A stretch of DNA of 64,000 bases. It comes from Linum tenue (lineage: Eukaryota; Streptophyta; Magnoliopsida; Malpighiales; Linaceae). The first letter of the stretch is position 1. Every line of letters begins with the position of its first letter. Made by a program: the position numbers and the translations under genes. The stretch spans positions 65,311,703 through 65,375,702 of the forward strand of contig CAMGYJ010000002.1 of assembly GCA_946122785.1 (NCBI GenBank), read 5' to 3'. Below, one piece after another: positions 1 to 10,620 of the stretch. The notes under the pieces were generated by a model. That model was not told where the DNA came from. It saw nothing but the letters and a program-made list of their open reading frames with translations, and did no database searches.

Positions 1-350
1 TTTGGTTGACTGCTCGACAATCAACACACATTCTCCACGTATGGTCCTTCTTTGGCACGATAATGACAACAACTGCGCAGGGACTCATGCTCTCACGAAC
101 ATGTCTTTTCTCTATAAGCTCATCGATATGCCTTTGCAACCCCTTTGTCTCCTCTGGATTCATCCTATAAGTTGGCTTGTTTGGAATGGTAGCTCCAAGA
201 ACGAAATCAATTTGGTGCTCTATCCCGCAGATTGGAGATAAACTCTTTGGAGCTTCCTCGGGAAATACAACTTCGAATTTTTCGAATACCACTCGTGTCC
301 TAGGTGGTATCTCTCGAATCAACTCTTGATTGAGTAGCACTCCCTTTTAT
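1..350 (-). pseudogene. Gypsy reverse transcriptase, N-terminal fragment
   Basis: Minus-strand translation contains a run like FEVVFPEEAPKSLSPICGIE, then RMNPEETKGLQ, RESMSPCAV, VPKKDHTWRMCVDC. These are the linker and first blocks of Gypsy reverse transcriptase. The fragment stops at the window edge before the catalytic YxDD block. A stop codon lies upstream near 350, so the polyprotein is not continuous. Confidence 0.85.
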
Positions 351-822
351 AAGAAGATAATCATAGGAACTTGATCATTAATAGCTTACTTCATGTCACC
401 ACTTCGAGCTAGCATCAACGCCTTGGACTCCAAGCTACTCGACCCTTCTTTCTACTCCTTGCAGCTTGAGCTTCCTTCTCCTCCTCTCAAATTTGTTGCA
501 TTTGAAATTGGTCTTCATAAACCTCTCTAGGAGAAAGAGGCTTCAATAAGATCTTCTTACCTTGATTTAGCAAAGTGTACTTGTTGGTGACTCCATCATG
601 TTGTGCCTTTGCGATTGAATTGCCATGTCCTCCCAAATAGAACATGAGCAACTTGCATAGGAACCACATCACACGTTACTTCATCCTTGTACTTCCCAAT
701 GAAGAACTTGAGGAGAAATTGATTTCCCACCTTAATCTAACCATCTTCATTGAGCCATTGAAGAGTGTAGGGTTTTGGATGAATCTTCGTTATTAACTCC
801 AATTTCTTCACACAACTTGCAC

Positions 823-1213
823 TCACCATGTTGGTGCAGCTCCCTCCACAATCACAACTGAAAGAAGCTTGCAATTCACTACACACCTCATATGAAAGAG
901 GTTCTCTCTCTGCTCAAGCTCTTCCTGAGGTTGAATATTTAATACCCTTTGAGCGACACACAATTTGCCTGGAGGTGCTTCCATCTCTAGAGTCTCATTG
1001 ACTTGAGAATCAGATGTGTCCTCTTGTAGAGGACCGGCTCGCAATATGCCCACTTTCATGGCACTTGAAACACTGAATCTCATCGCATGATGCTCCTTGT
1101 TTGGCATTAGGGTTCGCAGCTTCTATCTTTGGCCCAAGTTTTGATGCTTCTTTTGAAGGGATACTTGGCCTAGGGTTTGTCCATGATTTTTTGAATTTCC
1201 CTGTTAAGACCAT
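823..1213 (-). pseudogene. Gypsy nucleocapsid zinc knuckle and protease remnant
   Basis: One minus-strand frame (1010-1213) has a CxxCxxxGH zinc knuckle start (CFKCHESGHIASRSS) whose last cysteine is replaced by serine. The other frame (823-1107) continues with an FHMRCVVNCKLLSVVI stretch like the strand before the protease active site of Gypsy elements, but the expected D-G-G/S catalytic triad is garbled. The two halves are in different frames, so at least one frameshift separates them. Confidence 0.65.
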
Positions 1214-1334
1214 GCAAGAAACAAGCTATAGTAGCTTCCCGATCATCACGAACATCAGCTAAAATCATTACTAGCTCCATCTCTCGATAGTAGTCCTCGA
1301 CACTCTTATTGCCTTGTCGAAGGAGTTGTAATGT

Positions 1335-1730
1335 CTAGTGCATCTCTCGTCGATAATAACTTGACTCAAATCGATGTCTCATGATGCCCCTCATATCATC
1401 CCATGTTTTAATAGACTTGCGCCTATCTCTACTCATCTTCGTGCATAATTGATCCCACCAAACCAATGCATAAGATGTAAACTCGAGAGAAGCCATAGCA
1501 ATCTTCCTCTTTTCCGAATAATTATGGTTATCAAAAATCAACTCCATCTTGCGCTCCCAATCTAGGTAAGCTTCCGGATTAATCATTCCTCTAAATGATT
1601 GAACGGTAACCTTAAGACCTCGTAGATCATCATCGTCCCGTTGATAGGCGCTTTCATCATGATTGTATACCTCATAGCCTTCTTCATAATAGAACGGAAA
1701 ATTTCTCCTTGTTATGCGCTGCCCTCGCAA
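1335..1730 (-). pseudogene. Gypsy gag (retrotransposon gag domain)
   Basis: The minus-strand reading shows the capsid-like gag signature: FRGMINPEAYLDWERKMELI, then KIAMASLEFTSYALVWWDQL, then MRGIMRHRFESSYYRREMH. The pattern of A-x-x-W-W and the closing arginine-rich helix is that of the retrotrans_gag family. About 130 residues are open; the N-terminal region (towards 2043) reads only in other frames. Confidence 0.85.
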
Positions 1731-2150
1731 TTGTTGATGTCGACGAACATGCTCATATAAGGGACATTGTATGGCTTGTCCGCCTTTTCCTTCTTCTCTT
1801 CAACCCCTAGGGTTAGGGTTGACATTGCCGAAGAGTTGGTGCTATTCTTGCTCGTGCGGTTGAGGTTACTCTGGTTGGCGCCTTTCCAATGCCTCCACTC
1901 TTGTTGTGAAGAATGCTAATTGTGAGGTAAGTTGTTACAGGGTTGCTGCTACGTTTAAGTCTTGATTTGGTTGATTCTCTACCATCGTAGACCTTGCAAA
2001 GCTTCACGAAATCAATACCTTTAACCTTGCTTTCTTGTCGCACAAGAAACTTTCAAGAATGACAAGATCTGCTTTCTTGACTTTCAAGACTCCCAAGAAT
2101 GCTTCAAGAACCGCCAAGAATCTTCTTCTTCTCCACTGTGTTTGAATCGA

Positions 2151-2163
2151 GCTCTTGATACCA
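2151..2163 (-). other. Primer binding site of the left Gypsy element
   Basis: On the minus strand the bases read TGGTATCAAGAGC, close to the usual plant initiator-methionine tRNA site TGGTATCAGAGC, with one extra base. It lies two bases inside the LTR end (plus strand TG at 2166), as expected for a 5' LTR. Confidence 0.75.
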
Positions 2164-2165
2164 CT

Positions 2166-2880
2166 TGATATGATATGACCCTAACTCCCAAATTCGAACC
2201 AAAAACCAGAGTTGCACACGTCAAACTTTTTATAGAGATTATCTCCTTTCTTGAATAACACGAAAATAAACATAGTTGCGGAAATTGATCAAACAATCCC
2301 GAACCTGTGGGAAGGGACAATCGATATAGTCGAACTCTCCACAACTAGATGTCATCTTATAGTTAATAAGAGACACTCAAACCTCACGAATCCTCAAAAG
2401 AGAATTTAAGCAAACGTTCTAGAAGAACATGAACAAACTCACTTGTAATTGATTTGATAAAACTTGATGATTTACAATGGTGAATTCAGCCCCTATGTAC
2501 AGACTCTCTAACTAAATTCCAAAACATAAAATGAAAGCAAACAAATGACCAAATTCTACCCTTAAAAGAGAAAAAAATCCTTAATAAACAAGTAAAGACT
2601 AAGTCGAACTCCTCCTTAATTCATGCCTCAAATCCTCCCATGTGATCACACTTGGGATCCCTTTCATACCTTCATTCCTTTCACACCATGAGCATCCTCT
2701 TAGGCCGAATCCATCTCCCTTCTTCGAGGCCCATCTCCTCTTCATTCTGGTCCATAAATCATAGCAATATAATGGGCTTCTTCTCCTTTAGCATCTCCTC
2801 ATCCATGACCTTCAATTGTGGATCCAAAGAGCTTGCAATTTGATCCCTTAAAGCCTTACCTCTAGCTCAAGTCATTGGAC
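2166..2880 (-). repeat. Presumed 5' LTR of the left Gypsy element
   Basis: The plus strand starts TGATATGATATGACCC directly beyond the primer site, so its complement ends in CA as an LTR should. The partner LTR is outside the window, so the far boundary and a TSD cannot be checked. A (CTT)n microsatellite lies near its presumed outer end. Confidence 0.5.
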
Positions 2881-2881
2881 C

Positions 2882-2908
2882 TTCTTCTTCTTCTTCTTCT
2901 TCTTCTTG
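2882..2908. repeat. (CTT)n microsatellite
   Basis: About nine uninterrupted CTT units. No coding frame is associated with it. Confidence 0.9.
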
Positions 2909-2909
2909 A

Positions 2910-5165
2910 GCAGGCTTGGTCTTGATGACCTCATCAAGGATGGCAACGAGTTTGGAGACGAAGGGGAGTATGGCAAGTGACGACGAGGACAACCGAAGCA
3001 GCTAGGGTCAGAAGGGAAGCGGCGGTTGCGTCATCGACCTATCGCCAACTGCGGAAGATGTAGTCACGGCCGGACGGGGAGGTCACGGCCGAGCGGTTTG
3101 GATCAAGAACGGTGGAGAGACAGCGATGGTGGAAGTTCTAAGGTTGGGAGGTGAATCGTATCTTTCGAAAATGGTTTTTGGTGGACGTCTTTCCGTTAAG
3201 TGGGATTAATTACCTATTTTTTGTTTTTATTATTAATGTCATTTATTTTTATTTTTATTCCATCCGTGCCTTTTTTGTAGTTAATCAATCATTGCTATTG
3301 TTTAACTCTCTCCTTTTCCTATTGACTATAAAGAGTTTAGTATCCTACCCGTAGATTTTGCCAATATTTTTTCAAAATTTACACATAATTTTACATGATT
3401 TTGAGAGTTTGAAAGAGTATAGCCTCCCTGCATTAACTTAGCTCCGCCACTAGGACCTACCATAATATTGCTCTCCGGAAAGCTTGCTTGTTGGTCTTTT
3501 CTAAATAACTAAGAGGAAGTGTTCTATTCCAAAGAATACCGCCCTTACCTACCACACCATCCCACTGCTGTTTCAACAGCCGTTGGGGATTTCGTCTTTG
3601 GAGAGGTTGTCGTCTTTGTTCACCACTGAATAACTCTGCGAACTCGAATCTGTTCTTCTGAATTCGGCCGCCTGCAGATTTTCTTCCTCATATATCATAT
3701 ATGTGCATATATATATGCTCCTCATCGCTGGCTCCATCATGCGCTGTTAGATCAGAACCTTCATTCCCCCAGCGCTGCAGATCCCAGCTCGACCGGTCGA
3801 GGTATCCACATACAGTTGCTGCTTTTATAGTTTATTTCTTCCATTTTTATCATTGTTGTGATGAATAGGTGAGACATATAAGCCATGATTAGCTAGCTCA
3901 ATTATTTGTGATGAATTATTCCCAAGGGTCTCTCTCTGCTGCATTAATGTCTTGCACTTTCTTCAACCAAAATACATCTGATTCTGTCTGTATTGGTTTT
4001 CCAGTTTAATCTGTTAATCTATGCACTTCCCTTTCCCGGATTTACTTGAACAAAAAAAAAAAAAAAAGTCTCACATCAACTTTTTTCGCACTTTCTCCCA
4101 ATTCTAAGAAATTATGCTTCCGATTCCATTTGCTTGCATACAACTTTGACAACTATATAACAATTGTGTACTTATTGCACCGACTTTTCTTATTTTAGTT
4201 ATATCCTCTCTTTTGTGTCAGATTGAGAATAAACTAGTTACTCTCATTATCTATGTATTCTCTAACTAAAATCCTCTCTTCTTTGTCAGATTGAGAATAA
4301 ACTAGTTACTCTGATTAATTACCTATGTATTCTCTATTTATTCATGTATGATAGTACTCTTATCAGCTATTTTTTTTATTATTATCTTTAATCAGACATG
4401 TCAGAAGTTTTAACGATTAACGTTACATTCACGTTATAGTTCTGAAAGTTTTTAATCTTTTCCATATTATATATATTATGGGTTTTAATAACTGTTTATA
4501 TCAAATACCCACTGCCACCCCCATGTAGTTCCAAGACTACTAAACGGAATCATGCACGGAATTAGAGAAATGGGAGAACCTTAGTTTGAATCTGAAGGGA
4601 AAGGTATTTGTTTAAAAGTTGGCATAATAAGTGGATACCTAGTTCAAAGCTTACAAGGATCTGAAAAACCGCTAGTAATTAAGGGCTCTTAGCTTGATCA
4701 ACCACCCACAAATGGAAGATTTAACTAATCAAGGAACTACACCTAAAACCTCTTTTACCGATGACAGCGTAGAAATCCTGTCCTATGAGTACACATTTCG
4801 AAACCCTAATTTTTTTTACATTTTTGGTTGAATGAAACCCTAATTTTCATATATCCACTTTTATGTTTACTTTTCGGTTTCGCAGAGCAAAGAATATCTT
4901 TTTTTTTAAATATCTTTGATGAAAGTTGTATGCAAGAAAATTGACAATACATAGTATGTTCTAACTTTAACTAAAATTTAGTTTGTAGATCAAAATAAGG
5001 CCTCACACTATATTATCATTTTCTTATCTTCCTTTTATTTTCCAATTGACTCGTATCATTTACTTTAATTTATTTTCAATAAAATTGAACAAAACATTGA
5101 TTTATATCCATTTTGATAATGTGTTAGTGCAAAAGCTCAAGACTAAGTAAGCCACCATGCTATAG
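2910..5165. other. Gene-free stretch
   Basis: No gene or element was recognised. The part around 2930-3160 is GC-richer with short open frames that match nothing known to me. At 3540-3800 a C/T-rich stretch ends in GTCGAG followed by GTATCC and resembles an untranslated exon with a splice donor, but no coding sequence follows. From about 3830 to 5165 the sequence is AT-rich. Confidence 0.5.
4203..4336. repeat. Direct tandem duplication, two units of about 65 bp
   Basis: The segment starting ATCCTCTCTTTTGTGTCAG is repeated at 4270 as ATCCTCTCTTCTTTGTCAG. Both continue through ATTGAGAATAAACTAGTTAC and end with CTATGTATTCTCT. The copies differ by a few substitutions and small indels. Confidence 0.85.
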
Positions 5166-5249
5166 TTTTTTTTTTTTTTGCAATTGTGATACCGTTTTTA
5201 TGCTCCAAAAGATACTTCGTATTGAACGAGATAACCGAGATACAAAAGA

Positions 5250-5626
5250 GTCAGCTGGCCGACCAGAGCCAGGAACGAAAATCGAACCCTATCAAACTAG
5301 GGAACAATGAAAGGGCATTTTTGGCCACCATATGGGCCACCCTATTACGAGCACGACCAGCAAAACAAACACTAAACTGGTGGAAACATTCTCATCAACT
5401 TAATCTCGCACAAAATCGCCTCACCACGAGCATCCAAACACGAGTCCTCCTTAACCTTGTCCAGCACCACCTGAGCATCTCCGGCGAAAATGACATCTTG
5501 CACGCCCATCTCAAGCGCCCACCGGATCTCATCCCTCAAGGCCAGAAGCTCCATCAAGAAAGGGTCTTGCACATCTGGGTACAAAAAAGCATCAGCACCA
5601 AGCAGCGTTCCTGAGACGTCCTCCAT
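5250..5626 (-). pseudogene. LINE RNase H-like domain fragment
   Basis: The minus strand reads PFLMELLALRDEIRWALEMG, then DVIFAGDAQVVLDKV, then, in an adjoining frame, RARNRVAHMVAKNAL. The E-x-x-A-x-x-x-A helix, the internal D and the closing N-R-x-A-H motif are those of plant LINE RNase H. The region between this and the zf-RVT domain contains a 20-base C run (plus strand about 5713-5732) and frame changes. Confidence 0.8.
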
Positions 5627-5808
5627 AACCTAGCCACTTGCACCATGGTAACCCGAACAAACGGCTCCATCCGTGAATACCCATACCGCCCCTCCCTACC
5701 CTGCACCCCACCCCGCCCCCCCCCCCCCCCCCACAGCTCGTCCCCATCCCTAGGAGTAGGGAAATACGTAAACCCATTGCCCGAAGGCACCACCTCCCAC
5801 TCCGCTAC

Positions 5809-6345
5809 CTATCTATTGAACTGAGAGAGCAACACAAAGGGCGTGAATAGCGTGGAGTCAAAGACAATCCAGTTTCGAGCCTTCCATATGCGCCAGAAGA
5901 GAGCGATTACCCGCATAAGCAGCTCCCCATCCAAGTTTGGCTGGTCAAGAAAACACTGCCAGAAAACTTCGACTAAGGCAGACGTGAACTCGTCTTTAAG
6001 AAAACCAAGCCCAGACGCCTCCCAACAACCCTCAGCCAATCTATCGTGAAAGAATAAATGCTCAGCCGATTCCTCCTCCCATAAACATGTGGGACACAAC
6101 AGTACCCCTTCCATTCCCCTCACTGAAAGTGCTTCTCTTGTGGGAACCACTCTCCTCAACAATTGTTAAAGGAAGGATTGAAACTTAGGTGGCACCGGGG
6201 CACCCTAGACCTTACCCCACAGGATAGAATCCCAAATCATAGGCCCTTGGTTAGCCCGAGCTTCCCCACCCCTCCTAAGATCCGAAGCCAGGTGGTATCC
6301 AGACCGGGTAGTGTAGGAACCAGAGAATGGGCGGTGTATCATCAT
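5809..6345 (-). pseudogene. LINE ORF2 zf-RVT domain fragment
   Basis: Minus-strand reading shows LLRRVVPTREALSVRGM, then LCPTCLWEEESAEHLFFHD, then LFWRIWKARNWIVFD. This is the cysteine/histidine motif (CPxC...E-x-x-E-H-L-F-x-x-C, here with D at the last position) that follows the reverse transcriptase in plant LINEs. The same frame type continues upstream (GYHLASDLRRGGEA) to about 6345 across a stop near 6163. Confidence 0.8.
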
Positions 6346-6581
6346 CATTGTATGATTAAGTGATTATTATGAATTTAATTATGTCAATTAATATTAGAGT
6401 TAATAATTGGTCAATATTCTTATGTATGTATATATGCAAGCATGTGTATATACGTGCCATGTATGCTAATTGATAAATTCTTCTTTTGTTTGTGTTATGA
6501 AAGTTCTAGTTGTGTTCGAAAATAATTTTTTTTAATGAATTAGCTACTTTGAAAACTTGGAGAATACGAAATTGGAAAAAT

Positions 6582-6870
6582 TGTTAGTAAACGATATATG
6601 ATTCAGAATTGAACCTCTCCCAACAACTCGAGTTATTGGGAGCAACTGTTTCTTGACATGGTATCAGAGCCTGGTGTGACCGATAGGTCTTGCGTTTGAA
6701 TCCCAATCACCCACATGTGTTTCTGTTAAGCACATAGTGTCCGGACCTGTGTCTGTGCAAATTCCAAGCTTATCTGAGTGGCTTGAGTTTGAGGGGTATA
6801 TTAGTAAACGGTATATAATCCAGAATTGAATCTCTCCCAACTACTCGAGTTATTGGGATCATTCTTGACA
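6582..6870 (+). mobile_element. Complete TRIM (miniature LTR retrotransposon), 289 bp
   Basis: Two short direct repeats (6582-6658 and 6799-6870, 77 and 72 bp) begin TGTTAGTAAACG/TATTAGTAAACG and both end TTCTTGACA. Directly after the first lies TGGTATCAGAGC (6659-6670), the initiator-methionine tRNA primer site. Directly before the second is a purine-rich GTTTGAGGGG tract, a polypurine tract. The bases AAAAT flank both ends (6577-6581 and 6871-6875), a 5-bp TSD. There is no coding capacity. Size and parts are those of a TRIM/SMART element. Confidence 0.9.
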
Positions 6871-7818
6871 AAAATAATGGTAATTTCATTTCAAAAATAA
6901 AAAATAATTTTTATTTTATTTTTTAATAGCAATTTTATAATCATTCTGATATTATTGTACGTTAAAAAATTGGACCACATTTATATTCTAAATAGGGCCT
7001 TCAAAATTCATTGCAAGGCCCTAATCTTGAGTGTCATGATTTTCTTAAAAATATCAAAGTGACTTTAATGTCGTAATTTCTAATTAATTTCACTTTTAGT
7101 GTAAAAAATTAAATTTGAAATGAAATTGGAAATACTTGATGAAAATTCATGAATATAAGTATAAAAAAAAATACTAGGGTTTGTTGTATGCCATCTCCGA
7201 TTTTGGGAGCCGCATCATTTTCTCTGTTTTTGACCTTTTCATAGCCTGGAACATTATCGTCCCCTTCTGCAACAGCCACCGAGGCCTAAAACTTAAATTA
7301 ATCAATTGTTTGTTTTTGTAGTGCCGTACGTGAGCAGCAACGGACAATACACGACATTTACTATTAATAAATAAAAGTGCTACACTACACGACAATACTC
7401 CGGCGGCTCTGCCATTCATATCATGGCACGTGTTGAGCAGTAACTAAAGAGGATGATACCAAAATAATAATAAAAACAAAATGGAAATTTTGAACATGCA
7501 ACAATCGACAGCTTTCTGAGCCATCAAGTCAAAATGTAAATGCTAGCGTACATAACTCTGTGTACAATAAGCATGTAATCTAATTAAAATCCGTCATATT
7601 AGCTCTCTTTTCTCTTTTAAAATTTTTTTTACTTTTTTTCATTAATCTTTAATCAAAGATTTATCTCTCGTTTCAAGTTGAAATTTCATTTTTTTCATAG
7701 ATTAATCATATTAATTGTGCTCCTCAAAATAATATCTACTTTCATATATTTTTTTGTAACAAAAAAACTGAACCATTTTATACAAGTATATACCATGGTG
7801 GTATTGATTGGTATTGAA
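6871..7818. other. AT-rich stretch without a recognised gene
   Basis: Apart from the TSD bases at its borders nothing was recognised. An 81-codon minus-strand frame at 7174-7419 has no known features. Confidence 0.5.
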
Positions 7819-8263
7819 CAAGGTTGTCAACCCGCGGGTTGACCCGGACACAGTCGAGCTAGTGGGTCAAGGGTTAACGGGTCACCCGTTTTAGCCCGGA
7901 AATATGTAAAGAGTCATTATATTGTACTTATCCTCATAGATTATATCAAATACCATCTAACATATGAGTAATAACATATAACATTATATCAAAGTAACAT
8001 GTCGTACTTAGATCCAACATATAGTGAAAATTCACACACACTTATATCACATCAATATTCAAATGTTCAACTAAGGAATCCAAAGATTGAGTTAGGCGAA
8101 AGCAAAATCGGAAAATAGGTGCATTTCGCAAACCAAAGAAAAAAATGACACAATTTGACCTCCAACCTGATATCTTGTAGCGGTCGACCCGACGGGTGCG
8201 TGCATCCCGTTTTTCTCACCGTGACAGGGTCAAAGTGGGTCGACCCGTGGGTTGACAACCTTG
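7819..8263. mobile_element. hAT-type MITE, 445 bp
   Basis: The ends are inverted repeats of about 26 bp: left CAAGGTTGTCAACCCGCGGG, right complement CAAGGTTGTCAACCCACGGG. An 8-bp direct repeat GTATTGAA flanks the element (7811-7818 and 8264-8271), the TSD length of the hAT superfamily. It has no transposase. A second member of the same family lies at 9912-10255. Confidence 0.9.
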
Positions 8264-9911
8264 GTATTGAAATAAGAGCATATCATATGGTATAAAAAGC
8301 GTACCATGGTGGTATGAACATACCAAGACTGTATGATGATTCAATACATGATAGTAGGAGTATATTAACCATCATTTACGAGTTTCAACATTGTATACTA
8401 CAAGATATCACCCCCATACCAAGATGGTATTGTGTGGTAATTTTTTGGTCTTGTATATATTTTGTTCACCCAGAAATTTGTAGATCCAATAGATCATGAT
8501 GAACTCGTTCATTCTGTGCAAAATTTATAAAAAAATGACTTAAAAAAGAATGAGATACCATATGGTATGGGGTTGGTAACGAGAGAAATGATTTTTTTTC
8601 CTCAAAACATATTGATAATGGATCTCATTTTGTAGAGCACAATGAACGCATTCCATATGTGCAAAAAAATTGAAATTCGAGTTAAAACGAAGAAGATAAG
8701 AGTCGATTAAAAAAACTATAGAAAATAAAATTCTACAAATATATTATAGCAGAGTTGAGAGCAATTTTTCAGCATTTCAAATTTTTTGCAACGAGAGCGA
8801 AAGTAGGAAGCGTAATTGTGTCTTCACAATCATTATTTATTTTTTATTCATTAGAAAAAAATATATCAATCTCGAGATTCGAACCATGGTTTTTACAAAC
8901 TAAGACAACAACCATTACCAATCACACTAAATAAATCTTTTGTATCCTTTTAAGTAAAAAATCTAAAAATCATATAACTTTTCCACTACTGTTAGCTAGC
9001 CAACTAACTTTTCCGTAAGTACTTTATTTGTTATTTGATATTAGAATTTTTTCATATTTTGATTATTTTAATTTGAGTTTAATAATAAATTTAATTTATA
9101 TCTATCTTATAAATGGAAGATAATTTTAAAATTGAAACTCAAATATTATTGATTCGAATATTACATATTGAATTACAGTATTGAATATGTAGATGTGATG
9201 TAGAATTCTTAGCTTGGTATTAATTTTTAGAACTATTAATGCAACGATATTGTTATGCAAACTGTAAGTGACCAGTTTTTTGAAAAATTTAGTTTGGTTT
9301 ACTGTTAAATCCTCACTCTCTTGATAATATTGCATGATTGGATACATGGGTCTGTTTAAACGAACACAATTTATGAATATCAATTTTTCTAGATGATTTC
9401 AATTATTTAAATCTTTTATCTTATAGGGTAACTGACCATATGTATCATTCATAGTTACTTAGTTTAATATGAAATAACCGCATTACAAGATAATTCATGA
9501 AAGTCGAGCTAGAGTTTTCATGAACGGATTGATGTGGTCATGTGCATTAGCAAAGTAGGTACCATAATATAGGTTTAAATTTTTTTCTGTTGAGTGATAA
9601 GATTGTACTTCAACTAAATTTAGAATATGTTGGTTGATAAATAATTTTTTTTTATTGCATAGAGTATGGATGGAAAATGTTATTGTATTGTGCTGAATAC
9701 TTTAAGGTTGAGATACTGTTATATATGTATAGTTTCTCAAGCATAAGAACTAAATATTGAATAAAGGTTATGATCACGAGTTTCCTATTTATGCTACGTT
9801 TTTCAGACAAACTCCTTTTTTGTTATGTAATCTTCTTTTCAGCCATAGACAACTAAGTGACTACATCATTAAATTGACAAGTTATGAATAGTTATTCACA
9901 AGTGTTATAAC
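8264..9911. other. AT-rich stretch without a recognised gene
   Basis: Nothing coding was recognised. Around 8280-8580 the words ACCATGGTGGTAT, ACCATATGGTAT and relatives recur in both orientations and also occur just left of the hAT MITE (7793-7806), which suggests the MITE landed inside an older low-complexity repeat. Confidence 0.45.
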
Positions 9912-10255
9912 CAAGGTTGTTACACCTCTATCGGGCAGCTGGTTGGACTAGGTCCGACCAAAGTCGTGTTCCAAAACGGGCTCTACAAAATTAAGTGCAT
10001 GATCGTTAAAGAGGGGGAAGAAGAGAGATGGAAGGGGGAGGGCGGAGAGAGGTAAGAGGATGGTGAGTGGAATTTGAGTTTTTAATAGATATAAGTTATT
10101 ACGTTACATTTCAGTCACTAAATTTCTATCTTATATGTAAATATATTTAGAAAAAGGTGTAAAACAACTCAAACAGATTGGATCTCAATCAAACTATTAA
10201 ACTTCAAACTACTTGCTTGACCGGCTCAGCAACTTAAACCAGTTTGACAACTTTG
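9912..10255. mobile_element. hAT-type MITE, 344 bp
   Basis: Ends are CAAGGTTGTTACACC on the left and CAAAGTTGTCAAACTGG (complement) on the right. The 8-bp repeat GTTATAAC flanks it (9904-9911 and 10256-10263). End sequence and TSD length match the element at 7819-8263, so both belong to one hAT-mobilised family, though the interiors differ. Confidence 0.85.
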
Positions 10256-10419
10256 GTTATAACAATTAAGCTAACAATGTTCATCATTGATGAAAAGTTA
10301 TAAGAATTCGAAAATGAAAAAATAATTTCGATGTCACCTTATTATCATACGAAATTCAGCATTTCAAATAATTTAAAATTTTAAATACACATCATACATA
10401 TATTGTATTCAATAACATT

Positions 10420-10447
10420 CCGACCAACGGGTCGGACAACAAGCTAG
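10420..10447 (+). mobile_element. Helitron 3' end (hairpin plus CTAG)
   Basis: A perfect 6-bp stem hairpin, CCGACC-AACG-GGTCGG, is followed 8 bases later by CTAG and a host T. This hairpin-spacer-CTRR|T order is the 3' terminus of Helitrons. The 5' end (A|TC) further left could not be placed, so only the terminus is annotated. Confidence 0.6.
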
Positions 10448-10620
10448 TGTCATTAATTCTCCACCCTTAGATTTGCAGCCCACTTTAAAAGAAGGATCCA
10501 AATTTGATTATTCATTTTCAGCACACGAAGGTTACTCATCCTATCTTGAGCCCACAATACCACAAGCCGAGAGCTGCCCTATGCGAACGGTTAGCCACCC
10601 GTTCTCTTTTATTTTTTTCA

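Larger units (their letters stand above)
1..2880 (-). mobile_element. Ty3/Gypsy retrotransposon, 5' part, decayed and cut by the window edge
   Basis: Read on the minus strand the order is LTR (from about 2166 rightwards), tRNA primer site (2151-2163), gag (1335-1730), zinc knuckle and protease remnants (823-1213), and the start of reverse transcriptase (1-350). This gag-protease-RT order is that of an LTR retrotransposon; the RT start (motif CGIEHQIDF followed by RMCVDCRAVN) is of the Gypsy type. Frames change several times and stops interrupt the reading, so the copy is dead. RNase H, integrase and the second LTR lie outside the window. The outer edge of the LTR is not resolved; about 2.6-2.9 kb is a guess. 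Confidence 0.85.
5166..6345 (-). mobile_element. LINE (L1-type non-LTR) 3' half with poly(A), 5' truncated
   Basis: The minus strand encodes the end of a plant LINE ORF2: a zf-RVT-like region (about 5809-6340) followed by an RNase H-like domain (about 5250-5630). A run of 14 T on the plus strand (5166-5179) is the poly(A) tail of the minus-strand element and marks its 3' end. The 5' side stops near 6345 without the reverse transcriptase, the usual result of incomplete reverse transcription. No convincing TSD was found. Confidence 0.8.
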
